Shown here in pieces: positions 18,577-27,378 of a DNA stretch of 46,941 nucleotides. A program made the translations under genes and the position numbers. The notes under the pieces were generated by a model that made no database searches, had not been told where the DNA came from, and saw only the letters and a list, made by a program, of their open reading frames with translations. Every line of letters starts with the position of its first letter. Within the stretch, counting starts at the first letter, position 1. The stretch covers positions 1 to 46,941 of the forward strand of contig SYDJ01000218.1 of the NCBI GenBank assembly GCA_005801205.1, in the 5' to 3' direction. The stretch is from Gammaproteobacteria bacterium. Lineage in GTDB: Bacteria; Pseudomonadota; Gammaproteobacteria; Pseudomonadales; Cellvibrionaceae.

Positions 18577-18741
18577 TTAAATACGACCAAGTAGCAGTAA
18601 AACAACCAAAATAATAATGACCAAACCTAAACCACCGCTTGGGCCGTAACCCCAAGAGCGGCTGTGTGGCCAACTGGGAATAGCGCCGATTAACATTAAA
18701 ATTAAAATTAAAACGACCAATAAAATTGTTCCTAAGCTCAT
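18577..18741 (-). CDS. DUF3309 family protein, 54 aa
   Basis: The product begins MSLGTILLVVLILILMLIGA, then has the signature IPSWPHSRSWGYGPSGGLG, and ends with a second helix VIIILVVLLLLGRI. This matches DUF3309 as I remember it: a very conserved 50-55-residue two-helix membrane protein of unknown function. AGAG lies upstream of the ATG. It sits between the BON lipoprotein and the OmpA-family gene. Confidence 0.9.
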   Translation of the reverse strand: MSLGTILLVVLILILMLIGAIPSWPHSRSWGYGPSGGLGLVIIILVVLLLLGRI

Positions 18742-18766
18742 AAATTTCTCTTTTAGTGATGGCTAA

Positions 18767-19609
18767 TTATTTAGCGGTGAGTTGATTAGCGATAATAACT
18801 TCAACACGGCGATTCATTTGGCGACCAGAATTGGAATCATTGCTCGCAACCGGAAAGTTTTCGCCTTTACCTGAAGAGCTCAAACGATTGGATGCTATAC
18901 CCTGCGCCAACAAAAACTGTTGAACCGAATTAGCGCGACGTTGAGATAAATTTACGTTGTAATCATCGCCACCAACACTATCGGTATGGCCTTCAATGAT
19001 GACAGTACGATCTGGATATTTCGTGAGGAATGCAGAGAGCTTGCTGAGATTACTTGCAGCGCCACCTTTCAATTCTGATTTACCGGTTTCAAACAATAAA
19101 TCACCCAAAGTAACAACCAGACCGCGATCCGTTGCTTTTGCATTTAACTCGGCAATTTGACGTTGCAAATCATCTGCTTGTTGGCGCGCCAAATCTGCAT
19201 CATTGCGCGCTGCATTTGCATCGCCACGGGCAATATCCGCCTCCAACGTACGTGAATCTAAACGCGCAGTTTCGCGAGCTTCCGTTAAGCCTTTCCGCTG
19301 ATCTTCCAACAAACGTGTTTGTGCTTGCGCGCTAGCAATATCAATTTTGTGGTCAGCAACCCACACAAGGTGATGTGCTAAGGATTGATCTTTTGGTACT
19401 TTTTCTGCAGCTTGCACCGCTTCTTCAGCGTCTTTTAATGCAACGGGAGCGCGGCTAGCCAATTGTGGGTCAGCCTGTAAACGCATTAATTTATTGCGTA
19501 CATCGGTCACTTCTGATGGTGTTTTTGGCGTACTCGAACAGGCCGTTAGCAGAAACGCGCTTAACGCAAGCATCGCAAATTGTTGGGTTGTTTTATGTAA
19601 ACTATTCAT
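18767..19609 (-). CDS. OmpA-family lipoprotein with DUF4398-like N-terminal region
   Basis: A 280-residue outer-membrane lipoprotein: signal peptide with lipobox LLTACSST, a helical DUF4398-like region (about 30-100), an Ala/Arg/Asp-rich coiled coil (about 100-160), and a C-terminal OmpA peptidoglycan-binding domain (about 165-275). The OmpA domain shows GDLLFETGKSEL, IIEGHTDSVGGDDYNVNLSQ and RRANSVQQFL. It likely ties the outer membrane to peptidoglycan. Its ATG overlaps the stop of the DUF4398 gene (TAATG), so the two are translationally coupled and probably work together. Confidence 0.9.
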   Translation of the reverse strand: MNSLHKTTQQFAMLALSAFLLTACSSTPKTPSEVTDVRNKLMRLQADPQLASRAPVALKDAEEAVQAAEKVPKDQSLAHHLVWVADHKIDIASAQAQTRLLEDQRKGLTEARETARLDSRTLEADIARGDANAARNDADLARQQADDLQRQIAELNAKATDRGLVVTLGDLLFETGKSELKGGAASNLSKLSAFLTKYPDRTVIIEGHTDSVGGDDYNVNLSQRRANSVQQFLLAQGIASNRLSSSGKGENFPVASNDSNSGRQMNRRVEVIIANQLTAK

Positions 19610-20040
19610 TATTTAACTCCTGGGTTACGTTGCATTTCTTGCTTGATAACAGATGTACTTTTCAGCATTTCGTCGTTCACTGTTTTTGCTTTTGCTGCAG
19701 TCAGCTTGGCCGTTGCCAAGTCAGCATCTAACGCCGCTTGCTCCGCTAAACGTTTTGCAGTTTTCATATCTTCTTTAACTACTGCTGCGCGCGCCGCCGT
19801 TAATTTTTCACGCGCCGCACTTAATTCAGGCGAAGCATAGTCAGCTACTTGCGCCTGTTCAGCATGGCCAATAGCGACTTCAGCAGCTGTAATTTGTTGC
19901 GTGGGCGGCGGTGTTGACGCACATGCTGCTAAGAACAAGCAAGCAAATGCAGTGACTGTGAAAGTGCAAGCCGTTGAGAGTTTTAGTGCTGCGAGTTTTA
20001 CTGATGGGATAGGCTCTAAGCGTTTTGAATTCCGAATCAT
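19609..20040 (-). CDS. DUF4398 domain lipoprotein
   Basis: A 143-residue protein from the ATG at 20040, where GAGGAA gives a good ribosome site; an in-frame upstream extension is rejected. An unusually long leader (about 37 residues) ends in a lipobox FLAACAST. The mature part is an Ala/Lys/Glu-rich helical hairpin: AIGHAEQAQVADYASPELSA, then AREKLTAARAAVVKEDMKTA, typical of DUF4398. It precedes and overlaps the OmpA-family gene with the same kind of N-terminal helix, so an envelope-binding pair is likely. Confidence 0.82.
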   Translation of the reverse strand: MIRNSKRLEPIPSVKLAALKLSTACTFTVTAFACLFLAACASTPPPTQQITAAEVAIGHAEQAQVADYASPELSAAREKLTAARAAVVKEDMKTAKRLAEQAALDADLATAKLTAAKAKTVNDEMLKSTSVIKQEMQRNPGVK

Positions 20041-20069
20041 GATAATGTTCCTCGTGTCATTGTTTATTG

Positions 20070-20124
20070 TTAAGCACTTCTGAAAAACCACTGCATTTAT
20101 TTCATGTTTTTCAGAAATGCCTAA
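20070..20124. repeat. 19-bp imperfect inverted repeat in a divergent promoter region
   Basis: Arms at 20070-20088 and 20106-20124 match at 17 of 19 positions around a 17-base centre; the shared core is TTCTGAAAAAC. It lies 30-84 bp upstream of the DUF4398-OmpA operon and about 215 bp upstream of the DUF883 operon. Either a shared operator or a stem-loop in a leader RNA. Confidence 0.6.
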
Positions 20125-20339
20125 CGGTGTTTACAGCAGCAATTCTGGAGGACTTACGCGGACACTTCTGTGCGCCATCGCACCCACAAAAATTTAATTA
20201 TTTTAAGTGTGTGTGCTGCCGTACAGATCTTGTAAACGAGAAAGAACACTCTGTTAATCCAGATCGGTAGTCAGAAGATTTTCATCTACTGCTAAGCCGA
20301 TGTGATATTCAGACATTCACCCCACAACAGGAATTCATT

Positions 20340-20699
20340 ATGCAAATCAACAAAAGCTCCAACCTTGATGGTCAAGCGAATGGCTTGAGCGCATCGGCAC
20401 ATAACAAACCTTCCGCAATTTCATTGGAATTTAAAAATTTCTTGGCGGATATTGAACAATTAATTACTGAGGCAACTTCTATGACTGGCGATGACTTGGC
20501 ACAAGCAAAAAATAAATTGAATGATCGTATTGATTCAATCAAACATTCATTTGATGACATTGGCGATAGTATTGGTAGCAAGGCGCGCAGAAGCGCGATG
20601 ATTACCAACAACTATGTACATGAACAACCCTGGATCGCGATTGGTGCAGGCGCAGCAGTAGGCTTGCTGGTTGGTTTTTTAGCATCGCGCCGCAGCTAA
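20340..20699 (+). CDS. DUF883 (ElaB/YqjD-type) inner-membrane protein
   Basis: A 119-residue protein with a soluble helical N-terminus (LEFKNFLADIEQLITEATSM, then LAQAKNKLNDRIDSIKHSFD) and a C-terminal tail anchor, YVHEQPWIAIGAGAAVGLLV followed by GFLASRRS, which is the DUF883 signature. E. coli members (ElaB, YqjD) are tail-anchored and bind ribosomes in stationary phase; the same role here is an inference. AGGA lies upstream of the ATG. It starts an operon with YqjE-like and small basic genes, as in E. coli yqjD-yqjE-yqjK. Confidence 0.9.
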   Translation: MQINKSSNLDGQANGLSASAHNKPSAISLEFKNFLADIEQLITEATSMTGDDLAQAKNKLNDRIDSIKHSFDDIGDSIGSKARRSAMITNNYVHEQPWIAIGAGAAVGLLVGFLASRRS

Positions 20700-20718
20700 G
20701 CCTATGTGGAAGCTAATT

Positions 20719-21141
20719 ATGGATATTGTAAACAGCACGAATGCTAGCAAGGACGCTGGCTCCATAAACCCGCTACAGGTTTTATCGATAATGCGCTCTG
20801 CCAGCAGTGCGCTCTTTGCGCAGGTAACGCTACACGCGCAACTCGCGCAAGTAGAATGGGAAGAAGAAAAGCAACGCTTATCCAGTATTCTGATTTTTAT
20901 GCTGATGGGCTTTGCGTGTTTTTTATGTTTATTATTTTTTATTGGCGCGTTCGTATTAACACTCAGCTGGGACACACAATTTCGCATTCCCGTATTTATA
21001 GCGTTAATTTTTTGTTACTTTCTGACATTAGTATGGGTAGGTTTTAAAGTCTCTTTGTTAAACCAAAAAGGCAGCAATAGTTTTGCAGGTACACGGGCAG
21101 AAATTGCGGCTGATATAGCCCTTATTAAGAGAGCGCTATGA
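20719..21141 (+). CDS. YqjE-like (phage holin superfamily III type) membrane protein
   Basis: A 140-residue protein with an amphipathic N-terminus (ALFAQVTLHAQLAQVEWEEE) and two strong membrane helices (ILIFMLMGFACFLCLLFFIG and RIPVFIALIFCYFLTLVWVG). This layout is typical of the YqjE family. I start at the ATG at 20719 because GGAAG lies seven bases upstream; the ATG at 20704 lacks a ribosome site. The stop overlaps the next gene by four bases (ATGA). Confidence 0.82.
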   Translation: MDIVNSTNASKDAGSINPLQVLSIMRSASSALFAQVTLHAQLAQVEWEEEKQRLSSILIFMLMGFACFLCLLFFIGAFVLTLSWDTQFRIPVFIALIFCYFLTLVWVGFKVSLLNQKGSNSFAGTRAEIAADIALIKRAL

Positions 21142-21440
21142 AGGATATAATTGAATTAGCCACAAAAGAAAAAACAACGCTAAGCCTAGATGAACAGCGT
21201 TTAGATCTACGACTCAGGTTGCAATTAAATCGCAGGTTGCTCGTTTATAAATTTAGCGGTGAGCAAGCCGATAATCATTTCCCGCGCAGCACCGTCATGC
21301 GTTTTCTCACCCAACAAACCACACTGCATATTCTTAAAAAATTAGCCTGCACCGCCATAGGTATAAAAACCGTTAAATCTGTTCAATATGGTTTTTCGTT
21401 GTGGCAGTTTCTGCGGAGTAGATTGCAACAAAGACGATAA
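21138..21440 (+). CDS. Small basic protein following YqjE (hypothetical, YqjK position)
   Basis: A 100-residue, Arg/Lys-rich protein beginning MKDIIELATKEKTTLSLDEQ. It overlaps the YqjE-like gene by four bases and has AGAGAG upstream. There is no clear membrane helix; a mildly hydrophobic stretch is LKKLACTAIGIKTVKSVQYG. By position it corresponds to yqjK in the E. coli yqjD-yqjE-yqjK operon, but the sequence itself does not let me claim homology. Confidence 0.65.
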   Translation: MKDIIELATKEKTTLSLDEQRLDLRLRLQLNRRLLVYKFSGEQADNHFPRSTVMRFLTQQTTLHILKKLACTAIGIKTVKSVQYGFSLWQFLRSRLQQRR

Positions 21441-21501
21441 GACATATTAATATTTCCATATCTTTGCTCTTTGTTATGACTTCACCATTCAACAGACTGA
21501 T

Positions 21502-23403
21502 TTATTTTATATATATAGGCATAACCCCTAATTTTTTTATTCTAGCTCTGAATTTTTTATATGTAGATGATTTCAAATTTACAAAAAATGCAGAAAAAGG
21601 GATCTCAATAAGACTCATACGCTTTAATATACCAGCGCTTTTATCACCCAGCGTCCACCCTGAAATCTCAAATGCAAATACATAATCATGTAATTTAGGG
21701 TCAGATTTTAGTACACGGCGAAGCAAATAGATTTTATTGATATATTCTGTGTTTCCTGTAACAAGTTCTCGCAAACGATTCACTGTTTCATCATCTAAAT
21801 CGTGCTCCACCAAGATTGCATCCGACGGCAAAGCAGAAAATTCATTCTGAACAGTCAATAAATATTCATTACGTGAAATCCAACGGCGTCGATATTCCTC
21901 TGCCTTCTCTGGCCGCTCATCTTTATAATAATTCATCGCAGCTTCACAGCCCGACAAAATTGCATCCGATTCCTGAGACATCACATACTCAAGCTCTGCT
22001 ATACCCTGCTCACTACCCTTGCTCAACAAATATATACCATGACGATATCGTGCTTGTAGATGCTGGGGAAACTCTGCTACAAAAGCCTCTAGCCGATCAA
22101 TAATGTCAGCATCAACATTTAGCTCTTCATCCAGCATTAAGAAATGCCAGCGCTCATCCATAGTCAGGCAATCTTTAGCTGCCAACGCTAAGAACTCTTC
22201 TCTTTTAGTGCATAGATATTTATGGCGCTGTTGCCATTGTGCTTGCACATCTTTCTGCCAAAGCAAATCGAACTCTTGCGCAATAGTCTGATATTGATTA
22301 GCCAACCAAACGTCAGCAGCACTTTCTTTAATAGGTGTCAGCTGTTGAGCATGCGCACTGTTTGGCACCACACCTATGGCATTAAGCCTATCGGAAAGTG
22401 ATGGATGCGTATCAAAATTGTTGGTTTTAAAGCGGTTTGCTAATTCTAGATAATGCACGCGCAGTATTTCATCTAACTTTGTTGAAATAGCTTCGCCCCA
22501 CTGCTGGCTTCGATTTGGAATGGGCTCCGCTTGTGACGATACAAACTTATCTATATTCGGCCAAAAAACTTCACTTTCAAATTGCGCCGCTATTTGTGTT
22601 CGCATCAACGCATTTGCAGTTTCTTGTATACCAACCAACTCAACAGAAACACTATCAGCAATAAATTCATTATGGCGCGCATACACAAAAGTATAGGCAT
22701 TAAAATAAGGTGCATATTTACTAAATAATTTTGTAATTAAGCGCGAGCCCCAATCCTGCCACTGCTCCGACATTGCTTGCAAACGACCCCAGGTACTGCG
22801 CAAGCGATAGATAAAACCACCCATTCGACTGTGGTGACCAGATAAGTGCCCATACTCATGCGCAACCACAGCTAATGCTTCAGACTCATTTAACACTTGT
22901 AATAGCGGCAAACCCAAAATGAGGTAGTTCTCTTCCCAACCCAACAAACCAAAACGAGGATGCTGAACAATGGCAGCATTGAGTTCTTGCGTTAATAGAA
23001 CGCGATGAATAACTGGCCCATGTGCGCGACGCTTTAACTCTTCAATTCGTTTGAACAGCTCTGGGGCTTCAGCAGCGTTCAATTCACGCCCCTCAGGTTT
23101 TGGAAAACGCGAGAACAGCATCTGTACCGATGATTTCAACATGATCCACGTGGGAATTAATAGAAGGATTAATAATTTTCCAAACTTCAATACAAAAATA
23201 AGCGCTTTTCCGCCAGTAAGAACCACTAATGCGCCAAGGCCAATTAGCGCAATTAGCGGTAATAGCGCAAACAATAACGCAACCCCCAAAACCACAAAAC
23301 CTAAGGCTGCCACCAGAAAAACTTTAAACGCATAAATGCGAGGATCTTGCAACGATTCCTTTTCTAACTTGGCAACGAGAGTGTCAAATTGATTCTGCTC
23401 CAT
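21502..23403 (-). CDS. M48-family membrane metallopeptidase
   Basis: A 633-residue zinc protease of the HtpX/Ste24 superfamily. Two N-terminal membrane segments (about 24-90) precede the catalytic domain. The zinc motif is VAHEYGHLSGHH (near residue 183); the third ligand Glu is in RHNEFIADSVSVELVG. The remaining about 350 residues are helical and read like a TPR-type repeat region (DIIDRLEAFVAEFPQHLQAR, YRHGIYLLSKGSEQGIAELE), ending with a domain I cannot name. Such long M48 proteins are usually inner-membrane quality-control proteases. AAGGA precedes the ATG. Its base composition and gene density look ordinary; the 3' end is AT-rich. Monocistronic. Confidence 0.9.
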   Translation of the reverse strand: MEQNQFDTLVAKLEKESLQDPRIYAFKVFLVAALGFVVLGVALLFALLPLIALIGLGALVVLTGGKALIFVLKFGKLLILLLIPTWIMLKSSVQMLFSRFPKPEGRELNAAEAPELFKRIEELKRRAHGPVIHRVLLTQELNAAIVQHPRFGLLGWEENYLILGLPLLQVLNESEALAVVAHEYGHLSGHHSRMGGFIYRLRSTWGRLQAMSEQWQDWGSRLITKLFSKYAPYFNAYTFVYARHNEFIADSVSVELVGIQETANALMRTQIAAQFESEVFWPNIDKFVSSQAEPIPNRSQQWGEAISTKLDEILRVHYLELANRFKTNNFDTHPSLSDRLNAIGVVPNSAHAQQLTPIKESAADVWLANQYQTIAQEFDLLWQKDVQAQWQQRHKYLCTKREEFLALAAKDCLTMDERWHFLMLDEELNVDADIIDRLEAFVAEFPQHLQARYRHGIYLLSKGSEQGIAELEYVMSQESDAILSGCEAAMNYYKDERPEKAEEYRRRWISRNEYLLTVQNEFSALPSDAILVEHDLDDETVNRLRELVTGNTEYINKIYLLRRVLKSDPKLHDYVFAFEISGWTLGDKSAGILKRMSLIEIPFSAFFVNLKSSTYKKFRARIKKLGVMPIYIK

Positions 23404-23470
23404 AATACTTTTCCTTATCGTTTATATTAATTTTTGCAATTATCTTGTAATTGTAGACAGTGGAAGACAG

Positions 23471-24436
23471 TTAAAGCCAACCTGATTTTTTAAAACGATA
23501 ATAAAGATACGAACAAACCGTTGTAACAACCACTAAAGCAACAGGGTAGCCGTATTTCCATTTCAACTCAGGCATGATTTCAAAGTTCATGCCCCACACG
23601 CCGACAAAAGCCGTTGCCACACCAAAAATAGCAGCCCAAGCTGCGAGCCTTTTATTCACTTCACCTTCATCAATGGTCACCATGGATAAATTCACTTGAA
23701 TCGCCGTGCCTATAGTGTCGCGAATAGAATCGACTGAGGTGTTGATACGGTAAAGATGATCTTGCACATCGCGAAAGTAATCTTTGGTATTGGCGACTAT
23801 CGGTGGCACACGGCCACCATCCAGTTTGCCTACCGCTTCCAATAAAGGTGCAACGGCATGCTTAAGCGTAACTACTTTACGTTTTAATTGATAAAGTTTT
23901 TGAATATTGTCGCGCTGTGAACCTTTGGTAAAAATATGCTCTTCAATTTCTTCCAGCTCCGACTCTAAGGCATCCACCACCGGGAAATAGCGATCAACCA
24001 CGGCATCCATTAAGGCGTATAACACGAAGGCAGAACCTTGCCCCAAATGATCTGGCTCGCGTTCGCAGCGTGCGCGCACACCCAGAAAACCTTGTTGGCT
24101 GCGGTTGCGCGTTGAGAGCACATAATTTGTGCCCACAAACACATCTACCTCACCCACTTCAAGCTCACCATCGCGCATTTCTAGCGTATGCATAACGGCA
24201 AACAGTGAATCGCCATACTCTTCAATTTTTGGCCGCTGATGCCCCACGCGCGCATCCTCCACCGCCAACTCATGCAAACCAAATTCATGTTGCATTTCAG
24301 CAAGCTCTGCTGGCTCGGCATCGCGCAGGGCAACCCACACAAAACAATCAGAACGCTTTACGTATTCGCTTATATCTTCAACCGGAATATCGCTGAGTTT
24401 TTTGCCTTCTTGATAGGCAACACAATTAATGAGCAT
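23471..24436 (-). CDS. corA: Magnesium/cobalt transporter CorA
   Basis: A 321-residue pentameric divalent-cation channel. The N-terminal cytoplasmic funnel domain includes LAVEDARVGHQRPKIEEYGD. The long stalk helix follows, then the two C-terminal membrane helices: the first ends with the diagnostic GMN motif in FVGVWGMNFEIMPELKW, the second is YPVALVVVTTVCSYLYYRF. The tail ends KKSGWL. I start at the ATG at 24436 because GGAGAT lies upstream; the open frame continues 45 codons further without a ribosome site. It is divergent from the glycine-zipper lipoprotein gene. Confidence 0.93.
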   Translation of the reverse strand: MLINCVAYQEGKKLSDIPVEDISEYVKRSDCFVWVALRDAEPAELAEMQHEFGLHELAVEDARVGHQRPKIEEYGDSLFAVMHTLEMRDGELEVGEVDVFVGTNYVLSTRNRSQQGFLGVRARCEREPDHLGQGSAFVLYALMDAVVDRYFPVVDALESELEEIEEHIFTKGSQRDNIQKLYQLKRKVVTLKHAVAPLLEAVGKLDGGRVPPIVANTKDYFRDVQDHLYRINTSVDSIRDTIGTAIQVNLSMVTIDEGEVNKRLAAWAAIFGVATAFVGVWGMNFEIMPELKWKYGYPVALVVVTTVCSYLYYRFKKSGWL

Positions 24437-24576
24437 TAAACATCTCCATAAAAAATTAACAGCCCGAACTATATTCCCGTCACCCCAAAAACTCCACCCT
24501 AAGCTCGCCACCGCACAGACTACCGTATCGCCAGCCACTAACCTGAAGCTCTCCATACCACTACCGAGCACACATC

Positions 24577-25026
24577 ATGAAAATTTCTGCGTTAATTACC
24601 GCTTTGTTTTGTATTGCATCGCTAGCTGCTTGTAATAGTTATGAACAACCTCGGCATCAAACGCGGAGTGTTTATTCTGCACCGCACAATGCAGCGCAAT
24701 ATGGGCGCGTGAGCGATATTGAAATTCTTACACTCGAATCTAAACCTTCTGGCGGCGGCGCAGTACTAGGGGCGGTATTGGGTGGCGTTTTGGGGCACCA
24801 AGTGGGCAAAGGCCGTGGGCGTGATGTGGCTACCGGCATAGGTGCAATTGGTGGCGCCGTAGCAGGCAACACTATTGAAAAACGCAATGGCCACGACAGC
24901 GACATTTACCGCATTACGGTGACGTTTGAAAACGGTAGCAGGCAGCAATTTGATTACGAAGAGATTAACGATTTACGGGTAGGCGACCGAGTACAAGTAG
25001 ACAACGGACAGCTTGAGCGTTTGTAA
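24577..25026 (+). CDS. Glycine-zipper (SlyB/17-kDa antigen-type) outer-membrane lipoprotein
   Basis: A 149-residue lipoprotein: signal peptide with lipobox SLAACNSY, a linker, and a glycine-zipper membrane hairpin (GGGAVLGAVLGGVLGHQVGK, then GIGAIGGAVAGNTIEKR) at about residues 65-110. A C-terminal beta domain follows (YRITVTFENGSRQQFDYEEI ending RVQVDNGQ). This is the SlyB/Rickettsia 17-kDa surface antigen plan. Likely structural or stress-related in the outer membrane. Followed by a stem-loop without a clear T tract. Confidence 0.87.
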   Translation: MKISALITALFCIASLAACNSYEQPRHQTRSVYSAPHNAAQYGRVSDIEILTLESKPSGGGAVLGAVLGGVLGHQVGKGRGRDVATGIGAIGGAVAGNTIEKRNGHDSDIYRITVTFENGSRQQFDYEEINDLRVGDRVQVDNGQLERL

Positions 25027-25041
25027 ATTAAGGATAAAAGC

Positions 25042-25069
25042 CCGCTATGTGCGCTGGCGTACATAGCGG
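25042..25069. other. Stem-loop downstream of the glycine-zipper lipoprotein gene
   Basis: CCGCTATGT and its exact complement ACATAGCGG (9 bp) flank a 10-base loop, 15 bases after the stop. No T tract follows, so it may be a weak terminator or an RNA-stabilising hairpin. Confidence 0.5.
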
Positions 25070-25245
25070 CGAATCCATGGCGCGTAAGATAGCAATTAAT
25101 TAATAACGAGGTCAGCCTAGGTTTTACGACAGACTGAGCTGACAACCAGCAGAAACTTGCTATCCCGCTCGGCATTTTCTCATCGCTGCTTTTGTTTGGA
25201 TTCGCTCACCGTGCTTTTAATAGATGCACTTCACGGACTTTGGCC

Positions 25246-27378
25246 ATGCCCAAAACTACCCACGCCGCTCTCCTTGCTGAACCTATCGGCAGGGCAGAAG
25301 GAATTACTGAACTGCATCGACAAGAAGCCTTGTTAAAAACCGGCGCACTGCAAAACGCCATTCTTACCAGTGCTAATTTTGCGATTATTGCCACCGATGA
25401 AAAAGGCATTATTCAAGTGTTTAACGTAGGCGCAGAGCGCATGCTAGGCTACGAAGCAGCGGAAGTGACCAATAAAATTACGCCCGCCGATATTTCAGAC
25501 CCACATGAAGTGATTGCGCGCGCGCAAAATTTAAGTGTTGAGTTGGAAACCGCGATTACGCCCGGCTTTGAAGCATTAGTGTTTAAAGCGTCGCGTGGCA
25601 TTGAAGATATTTATGAGCTGACTTACATCCGCAAAGATGGCAGCCGCATTCCTTCCGTAGTGTCTGTCACGGCATTACGCGATACGGAAGGTGCAATTAT
25701 TGGTTACCTCTTGATTGGCACTGACAACACCGCCCGCAAACAAGTTGAGGCCGAACAGAAAAAACTTGATCAGCGTTTACGCGATCAGCAGTTTTATACC
25801 CGCTCGCTGATTGAATCGAATATTGACGCGCTTATGACCACAGATCCCGCCGGCATTATTACCGACGCGAACAAACAGATGGAAGCGCTGACTGGTTGCA
25901 CGCGCGATGAATTAATTGGCGCGCCCTTCAAAAATTACTTCACCGAACCAGAGCGCGCAGAAGCGGGCATTAAACGCGTGCTCAGTGAAAACAAAGTCAC
26001 CAATTACGAACTCACCGCCCGCGCGCGCGACGGCAAACAAACGGATGTTTCTTACAACGCCACTACCTTTTATGACCGCGACCGCAATTTACAAGGTGTA
26101 TTTGCCGCTGCGCGCGATGTCACTGAGCGAAAGCGTCTCGATCAAATTTTAGAAGAAAATAATATTGAATTAGAAACCGCCAAATCAGTTGCAGAAAAAG
26201 CCAATCAAGCAAAATCCGATTTTTTATCCAGCATGAGCCATGAATTGCGCACACCACTCAGCGCCATTCTTGGTTTCGCCCAATTGATTGAGTCAGGTAA
26301 TCCTGAACCTACACCCACACAAAAACGCAGCATTAATCAAATCTTACAAGCAGGTTGGTATTTGCTGGAATTGATTAATGAAATTTTAGATTTGGCGCTC
26401 ATTGAATCAGGGAAATTATCGCTCTCACTTGAACCTGTGTCGCTGACCGAAGTGATGCGCGAATGCGAAGCCATGATTGAACCGCAATCGCAGAAACGCG
26501 AAATCACTATCACCTTCCCCAGTTTTGAAATGCCCTATTTTGTGAAAGCAGATCGCACCCGCGTTAAACAAGTGCTGATTAATTTGCTGTCTAACGCGAT
26601 TAAATACAATAAGTTCAATGGCAGCGTTATGGTGAGCTGCAGCACGCCAAGTGCAGAGCGTATTCGCATATCCGTTGAGGATACCGGTGAAGGTTTATCG
26701 CCTGAAAAAATATTGCAATTATTTCAACCCTTTAATCGCCTTGGCCAAGAAAATAGAGATCAAGAAGGCACCGGCATTGGTTTGGTAATGACCAAACGCT
26801 TAATTGAATTAATGGGTGGCACTATAGGTTTAGAGAGTACACTGGGCGAAGGCAGTACTTTCTGGGTGGAGATGGATCTCACCCAAAAACGCATTCCCAG
26901 TAAAGTGGAAGCCTTGGTTTCGCCACAGGCAATAACCCACGCAGACAACAACCTCTACACCTTGCTCTATGTGGAAGATAACCCCGCCAATTTAATGCTG
27001 GTTGAAGACCTGATTGAACGCCGCCCCGATATACGTTTGCTGAGCGCGTGCGATGGTATTAGCGGTGTAGATATGGCGCGCACCGCGCTGCCGGATGTAA
27101 TTTTAATGGACATTAATTTACCCGGTATTAGCGGTATTAACGCCTTAAAACTTTTAGCGCGAGATCCGGCCACAGCACACATTCCCATTATCGCGCTTAG
27201 CGCCAATGCGATTCCAACTGACATTGCCAAAGGCTTGGAAGCCGGTTTTTTTCGCTATCTCACCAAACCCATAAAAGTCACAGAATTTATGGATACGCTG
27301 GATATAGCACTCACATTTTCGCACGCGTCTGCCATGCATACGCCTGCAATACTCATTAACGCCGAGGACTTCACGTGA
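25246..27378 (+). CDS. PAS-PAS hybrid sensor histidine kinase with C-terminal REC
   Basis: A 710-residue kinase without membrane helices, hence probably cytoplasmic. Two PAS domains (about 30-165 and 180-300; PAC-type ends at GYLLIGTDNTARKQVEAEQK and GVFAAARDVTERKRLD) feed a HisKA domain with its His in SSMSHELRTPLSA (near 331). HATPase shows NLLSNAIKYN, DTGEGLS and GTGIGL. A REC domain (about 570-690) follows, with its Asp in VILMDINLPGIS and the Lys in YLTKPIK. I use the ATG at 25246 rather than a TTG 18 codons upstream. The stop overlaps the next gene by four bases (GTGA), so kinase and REC-PAS protein are coupled and may form one phosphorelay. Confidence 0.9.
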   Translation: MPKTTHAALLAEPIGRAEGITELHRQEALLKTGALQNAILTSANFAIIATDEKGIIQVFNVGAERMLGYEAAEVTNKITPADISDPHEVIARAQNLSVELETAITPGFEALVFKASRGIEDIYELTYIRKDGSRIPSVVSVTALRDTEGAIIGYLLIGTDNTARKQVEAEQKKLDQRLRDQQFYTRSLIESNIDALMTTDPAGIITDANKQMEALTGCTRDELIGAPFKNYFTEPERAEAGIKRVLSENKVTNYELTARARDGKQTDVSYNATTFYDRDRNLQGVFAAARDVTERKRLDQILEENNIELETAKSVAEKANQAKSDFLSSMSHELRTPLSAILGFAQLIESGNPEPTPTQKRSINQILQAGWYLLELINEILDLALIESGKLSLSLEPVSLTEVMRECEAMIEPQSQKREITITFPSFEMPYFVKADRTRVKQVLINLLSNAIKYNKFNGSVMVSCSTPSAERIRISVEDTGEGLSPEKILQLFQPFNRLGQENRDQEGTGIGLVMTKRLIELMGGTIGLESTLGEGSTFWVEMDLTQKRIPSKVEALVSPQAITHADNNLYTLLYVEDNPANLMLVEDLIERRPDIRLLSACDGISGVDMARTALPDVILMDINLPGISGINALKLLARDPATAHIPIIALSANAIPTDIAKGLEAGFFRYLTKPIKVTEFMDTLDIALTFSHASAMHTPAILINAEDFT

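Noticed and set aside
20067-20270. 67-codon frame in the divergent control region
   Set aside because: It starts inside the inverted repeat, has no ribosome site, and its product resembles no protein I know.
24437-24571. 45-codon upstream extension of corA
   Set aside because: It overlaps the divergent promoter gap, and the ATG at 24436 has a good ribosome site.
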